Shown: positions 1 to 11,234 of the stretch, piece by piece | Position numbering within the stretch: the stretch's first letter is position 1 | Layout: each line of letters starts with the position of its first letter | From: Heligmosomoides polygyrus polygyrus | Taxonomy: Eukaryota > Nematoda > Chromadorea > Rhabditida > Heligmosomidae | Length of the DNA: 64,000 bases | Assembly (NCBI GenBank): GCA_947396885.1 | Contig: OX377202.1 | Coordinates: 106,266,198 to 106,330,197 of the forward strand | Direction: 5' to 3' | The notes under the pieces: model-generated | Seen by the model: only the letters and a program-made list of their open reading frames with translations | What the model was told of the DNA's origin: nothing | Databases searched by the model: none | Translations under genes and position numbers: made by a program

Positions 1-321
1 TTCCTCTCTTTTCGCAGTATGTTGTCGTGTTATGGTAAGTAGCCTACTGATACGATCTTCTGTTATGTAAGATGGTCCATATGGTGCGACACGTAGAAAG
101 CTAGTGTTATACTTCCTCGGATGAGTGGGAAGGTATCTTTGCCTGTAGCAGTGTATACGCTGAGCAGGCAGGTAGAACTTACCACGAACACGATGAAAGT
201 AAACCCGATCAGCCCAGTGATACAACCCAAGTGGTGTAGTTAGGATCGCAGGGCCACAAGGCCACATGTCCTGCATAAGTTTTACCCGCATAACGGCAGG
301 CATACAAGCATAAGGTAGCAT
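1..321 (-). CDS. Unrecognised protein, N-terminal part, open to window edge
   Basis: On the minus strand an ATG at 321-319 opens a frame of 107 codons that reaches the left edge without a stop. A stop (TAG) lies 15 codons upstream of the ATG. The composition looks protein-like (aromatic, Pro and Arg rich, for example LGLYHWADRVYF and APYGPSYITEDR) rather than like a repeat shadow. I recognise no family. It would be divergent to, or nested in the 5' part of, the amino-acid transporter gene that starts to be visible at 1147. It could be a chance open frame; transcript or homology evidence is needed. Confidence 0.35.
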   Translation of the reverse strand, partial: MLPYACMPAVMRVKLMQDMWPCGPAILTTPLGLYHWADRVYFHRVRGKFYLPAQRIHCYRQRYLPTHPRKYNTSFLRVAPYGPSYITEDRISRLLTITRQHTAKREE

Positions 322-985
322 GGATAGTCGTCGATTACGAATAACCTAACGCGCAGTTGGGCATCCCTCAGATTTGAGTAAACTTGTCGCTCCCTAACGC
401 ACATTCGTGTTCCACTTACAAAGTAGTTTGTCTATCAAGGTGGTTCCTTAAAAAGAATACAATAAATACAATAAATGTAAGGCTATCCGTCATAAAAGTG
501 GTCAGCATTGGAAGGTGGGGAAACGCCATCCAATCAAGCCACCCCGAATCGAGGTCCTATTCAGAAAAGACTTGTGTGAGAGACACCCTGATTAGCTAGT
601 GTGTGCACGGCCATTGTTCTGCTTGGTTATGATTGGCTGGTACGTTCCCACCTCCCAATGTTGCCCACATTTGCGAGATGGACCTCTGCATCAGATATGA
701 GTGGTGTGTTTATGGCAAATAATATTGTAAATAGACTTTAAGACAATCAAAAGGTTCCTCGCCCTAGCGACCCTCTAGACGATCAGCACGGCTCACCTGG
801 CTCTCTGACGACCATTGACTCGAGTGGTCGGTCCTCGTCTAGCGCTCAGTTACTGAGGCCACACTGGTTCTGGAGAGTTTCTAAAAATATTAGAAATATT
901 ATGCATTAATTGAAAATCTACATTTGCTTTAATATAACTTGACAGTGAAGGCGCCCCAATTGCCTAGTTAGCAAAGTAATGTGCC
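322..985. other. No gene recognised
   Basis: AT-rich, non-coding looking sequence. A short segment near 645-690 resembles the 'gcccacatt..gcgaga' unit of the tandem repeat at 16.2-16.6 kb. I find no exon here for the missing N-terminal half of the transporter. Confidence 0.5.
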
Positions 986-988
986 TAA

Positions 989-1110
989 GCCCTAGTTTAT
1001 ACTTGCGCCGCTGCGGGGCGCGGCACGATGGTCGGGATAGATATCGACCGGGCGACGCGAAAAATCGATATCTATGGCAATCGTGGTGCCGCGCGAGTAA
1101 AAACTAGGGC
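989..1110. mobile_element. PIF/Harbinger-like MITE, copy 1
   Basis: A 122-bp foldback with ends GCCCTAGTTTATACTTGC and a matching inverted end ACTAGGGC. It is flanked by TAA on both sides (986-988, 1111-1113), a 3-bp TWA duplication as made by PIF/Harbinger transposases. The core is GC rich and carries ATCGATAT. It lies just 5' of the transporter exon at 1147. Confidence 0.65.
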
Positions 1111-1146
1111 TAACGAGCAATTATACCAATTTATGTTCATCTTCAG

Positions 1147-4100
1147 GTAATCGATCACTTCTTCTCGACGAATCTCGATCAAAACACAGTGCTCGTCTCA
1201 ATACTGCCATTCTTTATAGCACTATCCAGTGTGAAAAGTCTTATTGTTATGTCGTGGATCGCCTTTCTGGGAAATATTCTTGTGCTTGGAGCAATCCTCA
1301 TCATTGATGTGGTAAGGATTCTATCTTAAAATTGTTTACTTTAACGCCGGTCGCTCTTCATTCACTATAATTACTTCTTCGCGGAAAATTGAGCGCATGT
1401 AACTTATTTTGGAGGTCTAAAGGCACAAGTAAGTTAATTTAGAGCCCCTAAGCCGCAAGTATCAAGTGTCTTAAATCTTCTGTGTTAGGCCAAGACACGA
1501 TGGAAACGGTTATGAAAGCTGCAAGAATCAATCGTCTCCTCCACCTAATCAATACTGACAGCCTTCACAATACCGCATCGCTGGGCGAATGAGTGCGCTA
1601 CTTTAAACCCCGAAAGGGTTAAAGTGCGGAGCGAGCACATGCGGTAGGACGAGTTCACGCGGTGCAAGAAGACGGTCTCCATTCTAAGATGGCATGCTGC
1701 TAGTGCCACCTTCGAATGGATGTACGAACTAGCAATAACGGATTAGAAGTGGTGTGAGCGGTGCCAATGAAAGCGATGCCAAATGTGTTGCATTCAAGAA
1801 ACGGTGCTTCAGTCGGTCGGTCGATAAATGCCTCGTTCAGAGTTCAGGGAATAAGAAAAGGGAATAGTAAAAGGAGAGCGAGAAAATTCGCCAACACAAC
1901 TTGAAGATAAAATACCGCAACCTAATCTAATCGTAAGGTCTAAAGGTCTATACTATTAGGTTGTCACATAAGTTCTGTCCGATTTTCGACGGCAACTTTG
2001 CGGTGTAATATCTCAGCAGAAAATAAAGTTTATTAATCAAAGTAAGAACCGTTACAATCAATGCACTTCTGGCAACGATATACAGGAGCATTAATTCCAT
2101 TCCGGAAGAAATCTGAATTTCTAGAAGCAATGAAACACTCGAAGGCAATTTCGATATCTGCTACATTAGTAAAGTTTTTATCTTTGAGGAAACCATCAAG
2201 ATGTTTGAAAAGATGAACGTCTGTTGGGGCTAGGTCCGGTGAATAAGCGGGATGGGGAGAACTTCATATCTCAACTGATTTAATTTTTGGATGGTCAGAT
2301 GCATGACATGTGGACGGGCGTTGTCGAGAAGAAGGATCGGTCCTCTTTGATTCACCAGTGCAGGACGCATTTCAAGCAACTTTTGGTGAACCACGTCTAA
2401 TTTGCGACAGTACCTCTCTGCCGTGATGGTTTCACCAGGCTTCAAGAATTCGTAGTGGATAATACCAGTTGTAGCCCACCAGACAGTGAGCATGACCTTC
2501 CTCGGATGGAGGCCAGGTTTGGGAAAGTGTTTCGGCGGTTCTTCCTTATCCAGCCATTGCGCTGATCTTCTTCGATTGTCGTACACGATCCATTTTTCGC
2601 CACAGGTAATTATCCGGTCAAGAAACGGATCGTTTTCGTTCCTTATAGTAAGGGAAGAACAGATCTCCAGGCGACACCTCTGCTGTTCCTCGGTGAGTTC
2701 GTGGGGCACCCACTTATCCAGCTTTTTCACCTTTCCTATCGCTTCTAGGTGCCTCGAAATGGTTGTGCGACTGACCTGAAGTTCTCTCCCCATCTCACGC
2801 ACAGTTTCTCGTGAATCGGCTTCCACTCGTTCTTTCAAACGTCCGTCATCACATTTGGCTGGTCGTCCTGAGCGGTCCTTGTCTTCGAGGTCCACGTCTC
2901 CAACCCGGAACTTCTGGTACCATCTGCACACGGTGCGTTCGTTAGCGGAGTCCTCTCTCCATGCCATCTTGATGTTTTGAGTTGCCTCGCTAACAATGTG
3001 GCGAAGCTTGAACTCATGAAGCATTGTTACCCGCAAGTGCGTTTTTCCATGGTTTCGTCCAGCACCATAAACGAAGCAATGCTCACGACTTTTTAAAACT
3101 AACACACCAAGTTTTATAGAGCGAAACAAGCGCTACAAAATGGTATACAACATACATTTACTTTCTCTAGACATGAAAAAACAATCGCAAAGTAACGCCT
3201 ATCAGGATCGGACAGAACTTATGTGACAACCTAATATTCTACATCGAATGGTCTATACTAACATAGTACCTTTTAAGTGTGAAGTTAAAGGTGCATACGC
3301 TGATAACCTTTGGATAGCAAGAAAATCTGGCAAATGAATGACAACCAATATGATCTAATTGTTAGCACGCAACAGATTGAGCAGATCAACTTACCGGCAG
3401 GTTTGGAGATCGCAGTTATGTCGGGGCATCCACTGGAAGGTACCACACCATCTTGCTTATCAAAAACGGCACTTATGCCAGTAGTACAAGGTAACCTTCA
3501 TGAAATAGCAAGATGGGTGTTATAGATGGGGAAATGGACATGGGGATATGAAGAAGCGGAAGGAAAGGGCATCCAATATAACAGCTGACGACCAGCTGCA
3601 GCGGCGACACATGACAACTCGTCCTGCGCGGGAGGGACTACCAGGGGGCGAGGTGTCTAACCAAGAGACTATCTCAACGGTTGGTAGGAACGGCCCAAAT
3701 GTTGTATATGGGTACAATCTCTGGGAGACAACAAGATGCAAATATCTCGACCCCAACACAAATCTGTGCAGAGTTAGGGACGACGGAAGTTGGGCGGCTG
3801 CCGGCGTTAACTCTTTGCTTTCACGCAGAGAGCGGGCTCAAGTTGGCTGGAAACAGTGATCACGGGGATTACGCCACTGCGCCACGACCGCTCGCTCGTC
3901 ATCGCTATTTCCAGCCAACTTGAGCCTGTCCTTCGCGCGCAGGCATAGGGTTAACGCCGCCAACAGCCCAACTTCCGTCGTCCCTAACTCTGCGAAGAGT
4001 TGTATTGGGGTCGAGATAATTGCATTTTGTTGTTTCCCAGAGAGAGGCGATTCTAGCCATATACAACACTTGGGCCGTTCCGACCTATCCCTGACATGGT

Positions 4101-5410
4101 CTCCTGGAGCCGGATTCATCCACGACTTACAGAGATTTAACGGAGAAATAAAAACCGAAACTCCTGAAAAAGCGCGAATTAACGCGGCTCATCAACAGGC
4201 GATATGGTGAGATGTTGGCGTTATATGGAATTTCGGCTGCAATTTCTCCGTTAAATCTCTGTAAGTCGTTGTCGAATCTGGCCCCCGGTAAGGGTTATCT
4301 AACGTCCGGAGCCATTTCTATCCTATGGGGTCGAAGGTAGAGCTGCTGCGTTGCGACGAAAATGTGTGAATCTATCTTACGACGCCTTGGAGTTGTGAAT
4401 CCGTCATGATCGGTGATCATACCATATCATGTCTATCGAAAACCTCTATGTTCTTTCTTTATAGCAACTCTGCATCGCTCCTCATATCCCGCTTTCGGAT
4501 CTAGCAGGAGTAACAACAATCCAAAAAGCTGCAGTGGTCGCTGGCAGCATCACATACGCCTACACATGTCCGGCGCTGGTAAGGTTTCAGTTTTCTTCAG
4601 GTTCGTTCATCCACAAACCGTCGGAGCTCTAAGGGATTCAGGTGCTTCCACTCGAGAACAAAATGCGCAATCCTCAGCGCATGATGGGTATATTCGGAGT
4701 GATCTCGACGTCGGTCGCCTCGGTCGGTCTTCTCTATGTGGTCACCGGTTTCCTCGGCTACTACACATACGGCGACAATATCCAGGGCAGCATCACACTC
4801 AACCTAACCAACAATCCGTACGTTTCGGCGGATCAGCAGATTCAGAAGCGTTTAGTGACCGCATATGCGCATCTTGTAGGCTCGACTTTTCCGTGAAGAC
4901 ATTGCTGCTGCTGATGACCTTCTGCGGATACATCATTCAGCACTATCCCATCATCGAAATGATCTGGCCGACGATGGAACGCCTCCTGAGTGGAGCGCAC
5001 TGCTGCCTGACAAATTCCGTCAACTACACTCTGCGCTACACCATCGTCATCCTCTCATGTAGGATCTGAATCGTTTGTTCCTTCGTGACGCCGAATTATC
5101 TGAGGCAATCTGGCGATCTCGCGTATTTTCTCGTGTATTCTTCTTTATTTTAGTCGCATTGGCCTACTCGATCCCCAAGCTCGAACAGATCATTCCAATC
5201 ATTGGCGTCACGACCGGAATGTTGTTGTCGTTTGTCATTCCGGCCACGCTCGAGACTGTGGTCTTCTGGAACGAGTGGAGGAAACACAGCGTTCTGCTGT
5301 TCGTATTCAACGTCGCACTGAACACCTTCTACATCATACTTGGCATACTGTTCCTTGTCACTGGAGTCTACTCAAACGTCCAACCGCTCGTCAATTCTGG
5401 CAGTTTGTAA
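1147..5410 (+). CDS. Proton-coupled amino-acid transporter (SLC36/PAT-like), 3' exons
   Basis: Five exons join in phase: 1147-1311, 4465-4578, 4642-4817, 4880-5058 and 5154-5410 (296 codons plus TAA), with canonical GT-AG borders. They give the C-terminal two thirds of an amino-acid/auxin permease. Visible marks are an LLVSILPFF-type transmembrane segment and a LGNIL helix, the family signature VLPLENKM, then GYYTYGDNIQGSITLNLTN, then FCGYIIQHYPIIEMIWP, and last a helix pair ending LFLVTGVYSN. The 62-nt intron 4818-4879 is needed to keep the frame; reading through it gives a false stop. Family members import small amino acids with protons across the plasma or lysosomal membrane. The N-terminal helices must lie left of the window. 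The 3.1-kb intron 1312-4464 contains a mariner and two foldback elements. AATAAA follows at 5432. Confidence 0.88.
1312..1955. other. Intron of the transporter, no element recognised
   Basis: Intronic sequence between the transporter exon ending at 1311 and the mariner. I see no coding potential and no clear repeat. Confidence 0.5.
1956..3234 (-). mobile_element. Mariner transposon with both ends, 1279 bp
   Basis: Complete mariner-family unit inserted in the transporter intron. The terminal inverted repeats of about 28 bp read TTAGGTTGTCACATAAGTTC at the left and the exact inverse at the right. TA target duplications are at 1954-1955 and 3235-3236. Its length equals that of the second mariner at 43564-44842. 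The transposase gene lies on the minus strand, opposite to the host gene. Confidence 0.9.
2033..3024 (-). pseudogene. Mariner transposase, inactivated
   Basis: About 330 codons from a likely ATG at 3024. An N-terminal helix-turn-helix region (AWREDSANERTVCRWYQKFR) is followed by the mariner hallmark WVPHEL and a DDD-type catalytic core. The first catalytic Asp is replaced by Gly (TCGEKW instead of TCDEKW, codon at 2599-2601). The second Asp is present in LLLDNARPH. One missing base in the C run near 2262 shifts the frame just before the YSPDLAP-type motif with the third Asp; the rest continues in another frame to TAA at 2033-2035. The element therefore carries two independent lesions and cannot be autonomous. 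Confidence 0.88.
3679..4090. repeat. Long foldback (inverted repeat), ~410 bp
   Basis: Left arm about 3679-3861 is mirrored by right arm about 3902-4090; for example AGTTAGGGACGACGGAAGTT pairs with AACTTCCGTCGTCCCTAACT. The loop is about 40 nt. No coding content. It lies inside the transporter intron. Confidence 0.75.
4104..4286. mobile_element. Foldback MITE, family B copy 1
   Basis: Arms ACGACTTACAGAGATTTAAC and GTTAAATCTCTGTAAGTCGT face each other, with GGCC..GATTC outer ends. The same family recurs at 10473-10642. It lies in the transporter intron directly after the large foldback. Confidence 0.6.
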
Positions 5411-5431
5411 ATATAAAGTCATTGATTGTAT

Positions 5432-5437
5432 AATAAA
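5432..5437 (+). terminator. Poly(A) signal of the transporter gene
   Basis: AATAAA 22 nt after the TAA stop of the transporter. Confidence 0.7.
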
Positions 5438-5699
5438 GCGTTTATTCACTAAATTTTACGTTTTGTTAGATTTTCTGAAGACTTCTCCTGATCTCTGCAG
5501 ACATTTCTGAAGATCTTGCATGAAGCAACGACAAGTGCTCGCGCTCCACGAGGCGATACAGCCAACTGGGCAACTCTGGCACACAAGTTGGATGGATATG
5601 TGGATTAAAAGCCGTGGATGTTTATCTTCGATGCTGCTCAAACAACTGACAGCTTGTAGTTGTATAGCAACCCAACAATCACAAGGCCTCTTGGCTACC

Positions 5700-6660
5700 A
5701 GTTGAGGCTTCGCCCTAGGAAACGATATCATTGATCGATATAAATCGCCCGATATTGCATACTCGTCGTGAAGCCTGTCCACAGACCATCAAAGATATAA
5801 GATTCCCACTTTTAACCACCATTCCTGTACAGAAAGAAACTGTATCGATCGAATCGATTTGATAAACGATACCGTTGTTGTTTTTTCTTTTGAACAGGGT
5901 TCAACGGCCGACATGCACCAATGATTCTCGGTTTAAACTTTCAGAGAAAAATCGATATCTTTCGGTATTGGTCAATGAATCAATACCGTTTAGTTGGGAA
6001 ATCGATCGATAATTAATTGACCATCGCTATTGCTCACTTTTCGCATCGAGTGCTAACCTCATAGGATCAATTTTAAGCCAAAATTGATAATATCCACTAG
6101 CACTGATTGGCGAACTACAGTGTCCACCTCAATCGATACTGCTGCATGTAGTATCGATCGATTTTGATTGGAAGATAATTTTCAATTGTTTGAACCATGT
6201 ACATCACCAATACATTCGAGTGGTTCCTCTTCAAAGGATCAGTTTTGACAATAATCAATAAATGAATCGGAATGGTATTGATTTATCAATCGATTAGCTT
6301 TACATGTAATATCGATCAGTGCTGACCGGACGATCTATGATGTCCATTTGCGATGTCGACCGATATCGATTTTCGATCCGGCACTGTTCATTTGTTGTGA
6401 ACCACATCGGCTAACACATATGCATCATTCCCATTTCAGACAGTCAACTCTAGGCAAAAATCGACAGACCTTCCGGCCTCGATCGATCGATCGATATTGC
6501 TTACTTGTGATATTGATTGATGTTGATTTGCCGGTCGATACTGTTCACATTTCGGGATGCTTCTCCACCATCGAATCTATTCGAGTAGATTCCAACTCGG
6601 ATACTCATTTCTGGATTAAGAAAAATCGATAATATCGATCCATGTCGATTATCCGATCAA
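5700..6660. repeat. Degenerate ATCGAT-rich repeat block
   Basis: Many diverged units of the type ATCGATATCGATT at irregular spacing, interspersed with fairly unique sequence. The same motif fills blocks at 45.6-46.5, 53.6-54.3, 56.1-57.0 and 58.2-58.8 kb. No gene seen. Confidence 0.6.
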
Positions 6661-8100
6661 TCACGCCGACTTGTTATGAATAGTGTCCACCAATCTCTAT
6701 GTTTAACTGTGAACAGAGACAGATAAATCGACTGAAAACTGTCGAACCGCAATGAATTTTATGCGGACGGACGCACAAATGGAACAACGGACGAATTGGC
6801 TGATCTTGCTCGGCCGATTCGGCACTACAGGTAGTTGTTCACTGTGCGACTCTGCACTTGGCTGGATGCGCTAGCAGACATAAAGTATTCAATGAGAAGC
6901 ACCAAAAGCGTTGCTTCAAAACCTCTTCCACATCCTGCGCATCCTGCCATCTGCTACAACTCCTCCTGGTTTACTGTAGCTTCTGAAGAGAGTCGTCACC
7001 GCCTTTGAAGAGGGACCCAATACGACGTGCCTTCGTGCATCCACAACCGGGACAATGGTCGTTCCCATGTGTGACAGTGGATGACACAGCGAAATTTGGC
7101 GACGCTTCTCTAGGACACATTACAGTGTCGTTACGGGCGTCGCGCCGATAAGCTTCCGTCAGTGGGTTCCTCCTTGAGGTGTCTCTCGCAGACCTTGCGG
7201 ATCCGTAACCGAAGTTCTACGTCAGCTCCGAAGAAGTTTTTGGGCATCAGATGATCTTCTGCTGGAGCTCCAGATCTTCTGGCTCACCTCTTCTTCTTGT
7301 TCGTTCCTGGTAGCTCGATACCTGCGTTACCGTCTCTTTGAGGTACCTGATGAACAATACGCTCAACGCGCTCATCCTACAGTCCAAGCGACCGCATCTT
7401 GCTGGGCACTTTTGGCACAAGGGCAAGTTTACGTCATCCAATTCGTCTAGTGTCTAACGTAGACCTTCCAACTGAGCTTAGTCGAGCCTGAGCTTTCTTT
7501 ATGGCTGTTTTAATGTCTTTTTTGCCTTTTCGACAGTCAGCCATTGTCTTTCTGCATTTTCCCAATAGGGATTCTGAAGCAGCGACGGTCAGACAAGATG
7601 AAGGAGTAGATGACAAACACCTCCTTAGGGGCAGATTTGCCGAGGCTTCCACTCGCATCAACGAATCCCACGTAGATTCAGTTCCCAGAGCTCAAATGGA
7701 AGAGTATCTTTCATTCTCAGGGCCGTGAAATTCTTCAGACCTCAGCTCCCCGAAGCTACTTTCTCGTCGCAGGAGGGGCAGAAACTGCGCCAGAAAAAAG
7801 AGTTTTAGGTACTATTCGTCAATATGGCCTACATTAGGAGGACGCAAGAGACCAATCACACGGCATCGAATAGACATGCCATTCAGGACGGTATGCACGA
7901 CTTCTGCCTGGATTGGCTGCGATTTGCTCGGTCGGCGCTCTAATTGGCTGTGATGGGCTAGTGCACTGCCGGCTCTCAAGGTAAGCCACATTTAAGACTA
8001 GTACCAGATTTAATGTAGTGACCAATCAAACAATCCACTCATATGCTGTGTTTGTGCAAGCTGCTGGTTGGTAAGCTGTCATAACGCTGTTTTGTTGCGA
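6661..8100. other. Intergenic, nothing recognised
   Basis: Several short open frames on both strands, without splice-compatible continuation or a recognisable domain. I see no gene here. Confidence 0.5.
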
Positions 8101-8110
8101 TCAAAACTCT

Positions 8111-8183
8111 GACGCTAGGCAGGACTCGAACCCGTACCACCTGCTAACCGTACTATAACTTTACGCCAATATACCACCGGCGC
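8111..8183 (-). mobile_element. tRNA-derived SINE head, family D
   Basis: Minus-strand tRNA-like segment with GCGCCGGTGGTATATTGG (box A region) and GGTACGGGTTCGAGTCC (box B region), followed by GAGTTTTGATCGCAACAAAA. The same layout is seen at 61899-61968 and, on plus, at 8300-8385. Stem mismatches argue for a SINE rather than a tRNA gene. Confidence 0.5.
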
Positions 8184-8299
8184 TGTTTTGACCGAGCGCA
8201 ACATAAACACCTCGTGGGAACAATTAACACTCAGCCGTATATCGCGATTGGTCCCAAGAGATGAGGACGTTGCGGTCGACCAAACAGCACCAGTGGGAT

Positions 8300-8385
8300 A
8301 TTGGTATAGAGCATTCCCGCCCGGTAAGCAGGTGCGGGTTCGAGTCCCGCTTAGCGCGGAGAGTTTTGACAGCAACAAAACATCG
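8300..8385 (+). mobile_element. tRNA-derived SINE fragment, family D, inverted to its neighbour
   Basis: Plus-strand copy with GTGCGGGTTCGAGTCCCGC and a GAGTTTTGACAGCAACAAAA tail, about 120 bp from the minus copy at 8111-8183 and in opposite orientation. Confidence 0.45.
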
Positions 8386-8559
8386 TTACAAAGCTTACAA
8401 CCTCAGTACCGGCTACTTGGGCCATGAAAAAATGAATTGTTTGATTGGTGTTTATGTTTATGTGTGTGTGTTCCCTTTTTGAGACGACGTGTACAGAGGG
8501 CGATCTTCTAAACTTCTCATCGTTAGTATGTCTTCTACTTCTCTTCTTCGATGAGCGAC

Positions 8560-9720
8560 TTCTCTTGCCGAGCCACATTTTCACGCAGGCGGTTTTATGT
8601 CATTTTCACGTCGAATTGGACGCTTTTCAAATCAAACTTAACCCTCTTCTGAGCCAGCTTTAGTTCGTAAACAGTATCGATCGAGTAGCCATGATCGATC
8701 GAAGATTTAGGGGTTTGCGAGTGCTGTCGGGATATGAGAAAAATGAAATATACCATTTTCACGTCCATTCGGACACTTTTCAAACCAAATGACACTCTTC
8801 CAAGGTAGCCTAAGACTTCTGAAATCAAAGCGAGCTCGTCCAAATCGAAATGGCCTTTAAGCAGGGTAAACCATAAAACCCAGTAAGATGGTTAGAATAA
8901 TTTTTTGTTAAGGAAAGTTTGGGATAACTTTCTTTGAAGTTTTTAGTTCACCTACCCCAATAAGTGTATTATTTTTATAAAATTTCTATCTTTAAAAAAT
9001 AGTAAGTTAAAATTTGTGCTAAAGCACAGCAAAGGAGCAGGTGTACAGCGCATTAAAAGATGAGATAACACAATGCGCTCAAAACGTTCGCCGCAACTTT
9101 TATTTTATTTGATTGATAGTGTAAATGCCACTTACATAAACCATCAAAATGAGGATATGTGTGCGTTCTTTACAGTTGTTTTTGTTGTATCGCTGACAGG
9201 TGTCAAACTCCACGCAAATAGAAATTCTGTTATCAATCGAATAAAAATCGGGACGTTTTAGATGAGGGCATGGCGCAGTGTCTTTTGGCACTCAAAAATT
9301 GCCGCCTTCCTGCTCTTCAAAACCAGTTTTAAACCATTATTTTTCCTCGAAAAATCAAAATTCTATAGCGATTAAAACAATATGTTCACTTCTTGGGTAT
9401 GTGAATTAAAATTTTAAAATTAAAATTTTCTTTGATCAAAAAACTATTTTAATCTTGTTGGAGAGAGTCTCTAGTTTAATGAAGAAGAAACTCTATTCCA
9501 TTTGGAATAGTTCGATTTGATTGCAGAAGTCTTCGGCTAGCTTAAAAGTGTGCAATTTGGTTTGAAAAGTGTCCAACTTGACTTCAAAAACGCCCAATTT
9601 GACGCGAAAAGTGTCCAATTCGACATGAAATATTTCCAATTTGATTTGCAAAGTGTCCAGTTTAATTTATTTATTTCTTTATTTGTATGCCTTGCAATAT
9701 TCTAAAATATGCGGCACCTC
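8560..9720. repeat. AT-rich dispersed repeat with foldback core
   Basis: Repeated phrases such as GTCCAATTTGATTTG and a foldback core (about 9040-9310: ATTTGATTGATAG facing TATCAATCGAATAAAA). Related sequence recurs near 18.2-18.7, 43.1-45.5, 60.0-60.4 and 63.1-63.4 kb. No gene recognised. Confidence 0.55.
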
Positions 9721-9724
9721 GTTA

Positions 9725-9858
9725 GGCCCCGTTTATACTTCGTCGCGGCGCGACGCGATGGCCACGCAATGAGGCCAAATTGATCGATCGCGTCGCACAA
9801 TCAATATGGCCACTATACTTTGAGTCGCTTCGCACCGCGACGAAGTATAAACGGGGCC
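9725..9858. mobile_element. PIF/Harbinger-like MITE, copy 2
   Basis: 134 bp, ends GGCCCCGTTTATACTTCGTC and its inverse, TTA duplicated on both sides (9722-9724, 9859-9861). Nearly identical in layout to the copies at 19480-19613 and 57729-57862. Confidence 0.75.
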
Positions 9859-10199
9859 TTAGAGCGATCCCTTCATGTTTTGTTTTCGTTCTCGCTTCTT
9901 CTGGCCAATTGCATGTTTCAAAGGCTTTGGCGGTTTTAATTTTGTCGAATTTTTTTAAAAAATCGTCAACAATAGTCTCCAACGTTGCGCTCCTCTCCTT
10001 GACAATAATTATGTCTATTAGCTCAGTAGCAGAAAGCTTGAATATTGCAAAGCTCTATTCCGCGCCTAAAGTTCCAATGGTTTCATCATGTTCGGTGGTT
10101 GTGTGGCTACGACGCCGTGTTAGTAGATCAGAAGAAACGTCTTCTACTGCTTGACGTCCTTAGTAGACAATAGGCATTGGATCAGATGCCGATCGTATA

Positions 10200-10790
10200 A
10201 TTCGCCAATTTTTTTTTAAACCCCGATTGAATAGATTCCATGAACAGTGGTATTTTTGAAAAGCCTGGGTCTTAGGATGATTCGCACGGGGTTGATTTTC
10301 ATCAGACCGGATTTTCGAATAGTTCAGACAACTGATTTTGATCAGAAAGAAATCTGGTGTCCAATCCGATTCGGATATCGCATATGGGATCAAAAGTGGA
10401 ATCAGGTGTTTGAATTAGCCGAAAATCCGTTCTTATTGAATTAAAGTTAAATATCCGAATCGGATTGGATACCAGGGGCCGAATTCGTCAACGACTTACA
10501 GCAATTTAACAGAGAAAATACAGCCGAAATCCCTAATAACGGGCTTATCGAGTGATATGGTGAAACATTTCGCTGCGTTATCAGGGATTTCGGCTGTATT
10601 TTCTCTGTTAAATTGCTGTAAGTCGTTGATGAATCCGGTCCGATTTCTGACCAAAATGTTGATCGAAAATCCGGTCTGATGAAAATCAGCCTCGTGCGAA
10701 TCGTCCCAAGATGAAAGCTTTTCAAAAATACCGTTACTCGCATAGTCCTTCTAACCGGTTTTGAAAAAGTGACGGATTCGAAGTATCCGA
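10200..10790. repeat. Nested foldbacks upstream of the large gene
   Basis: CCAATCCGATTCGGATAT near 10360 is mirrored by ATATCCGAATCGGATTGG near 10450, and a TTCAGATAA/GGATCC-type repeat surrounds it. A family B MITE (10473-10642) sits in the right half. Confidence 0.55.
10473..10642. mobile_element. Foldback MITE, family B copy 2
   Basis: AACGACTTACAGCAATTTAA and its inverse at about 10490 and 10628, with inner arms CAGCCGAAATCCCT mirrored by AGGGATTTCGGCTG. Same family as 4104-4286. Confidence 0.65.
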
Positions 10791-11112
10791 ATCGACATTG
10801 GGTCCAACGTCTACTCGCCAACGGTCTAACTGACCACTTTTCAGGCGGCTTTTCGATCGCCAGTCGCTCCAGCGGGCGCGCATCGACGTCGTCGCCCTTG
10901 CGGAAGCCTCTATTATTGTCTTCCGCTCGTCTGCGAGAAGGAAACTTCTTTGGGTCGGCCAGCGTGCTGCGTGCACAGCAGCCGGGCCGGCCGCCACTAG
11001 GAGAACGGTGCCGTCGTATATTCTGGTACGCCGGTATTGTGCTCCGTCGACGCATCCGTGTCTGATTCAGATTCGTGCGATTGTTAGCCACGAACTACCC
11101 ACACTTTACGAC

Positions 11113-11120
11113 TATAAATA
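11113..11120 (+). promoter_or_regulatory. TATA box of the 24-exon proline-rich gene
   Basis: TATAAATA in a locally GC-rich stretch, 57 nt before the ATG at 11177. This spacing suits a start site near 11140-11150. No trans-splice acceptor is obvious just before the ATG. Confidence 0.55.
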
Positions 11121-11176
11121 GCCACCGCCGAGCTTCGACAGGCATCAAATCTCGAGTTTCCAACCATCAACACAGG

Positions 11177-11234
11177 ATGAAGGCGACGACTGTTCTTACG
11201 GTCGTCTCGCTACTGTCTGCCTACGTGGGCGTCG
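11177..11234 (+). CDS. Exon 1: signal peptide
   Basis: ATG at 11177 encodes a hydrophobic leader. The donor GTTCGT at 11235 leaves one base, completed by TC at 12889 to give Val. This ATG follows the TATA box at the right distance. Confidence 0.65.

Noticed and set aside
18..34. A 17-nt plus-strand segment between TTTTCGCAG and GTAAGT that could be a transporter micro-exon
   Set aside because: Too short, its phase does not join sensibly to the exon at 1147, and the opposite strand has a longer open frame.
4642..4896. Reading the transporter exon straight on to the stop after GSTFP
   Set aside because: A 62-nt intron (4818-4879) restores the conserved family sequence NPLDFSVKTLLLLMTF.
10447..11091. 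214-codon minus-strand open frame just upstream of the large gene
   Set aside because: It runs through a MITE and foldback repeat; the GC-rich part looks like promoter-proximal DNA.
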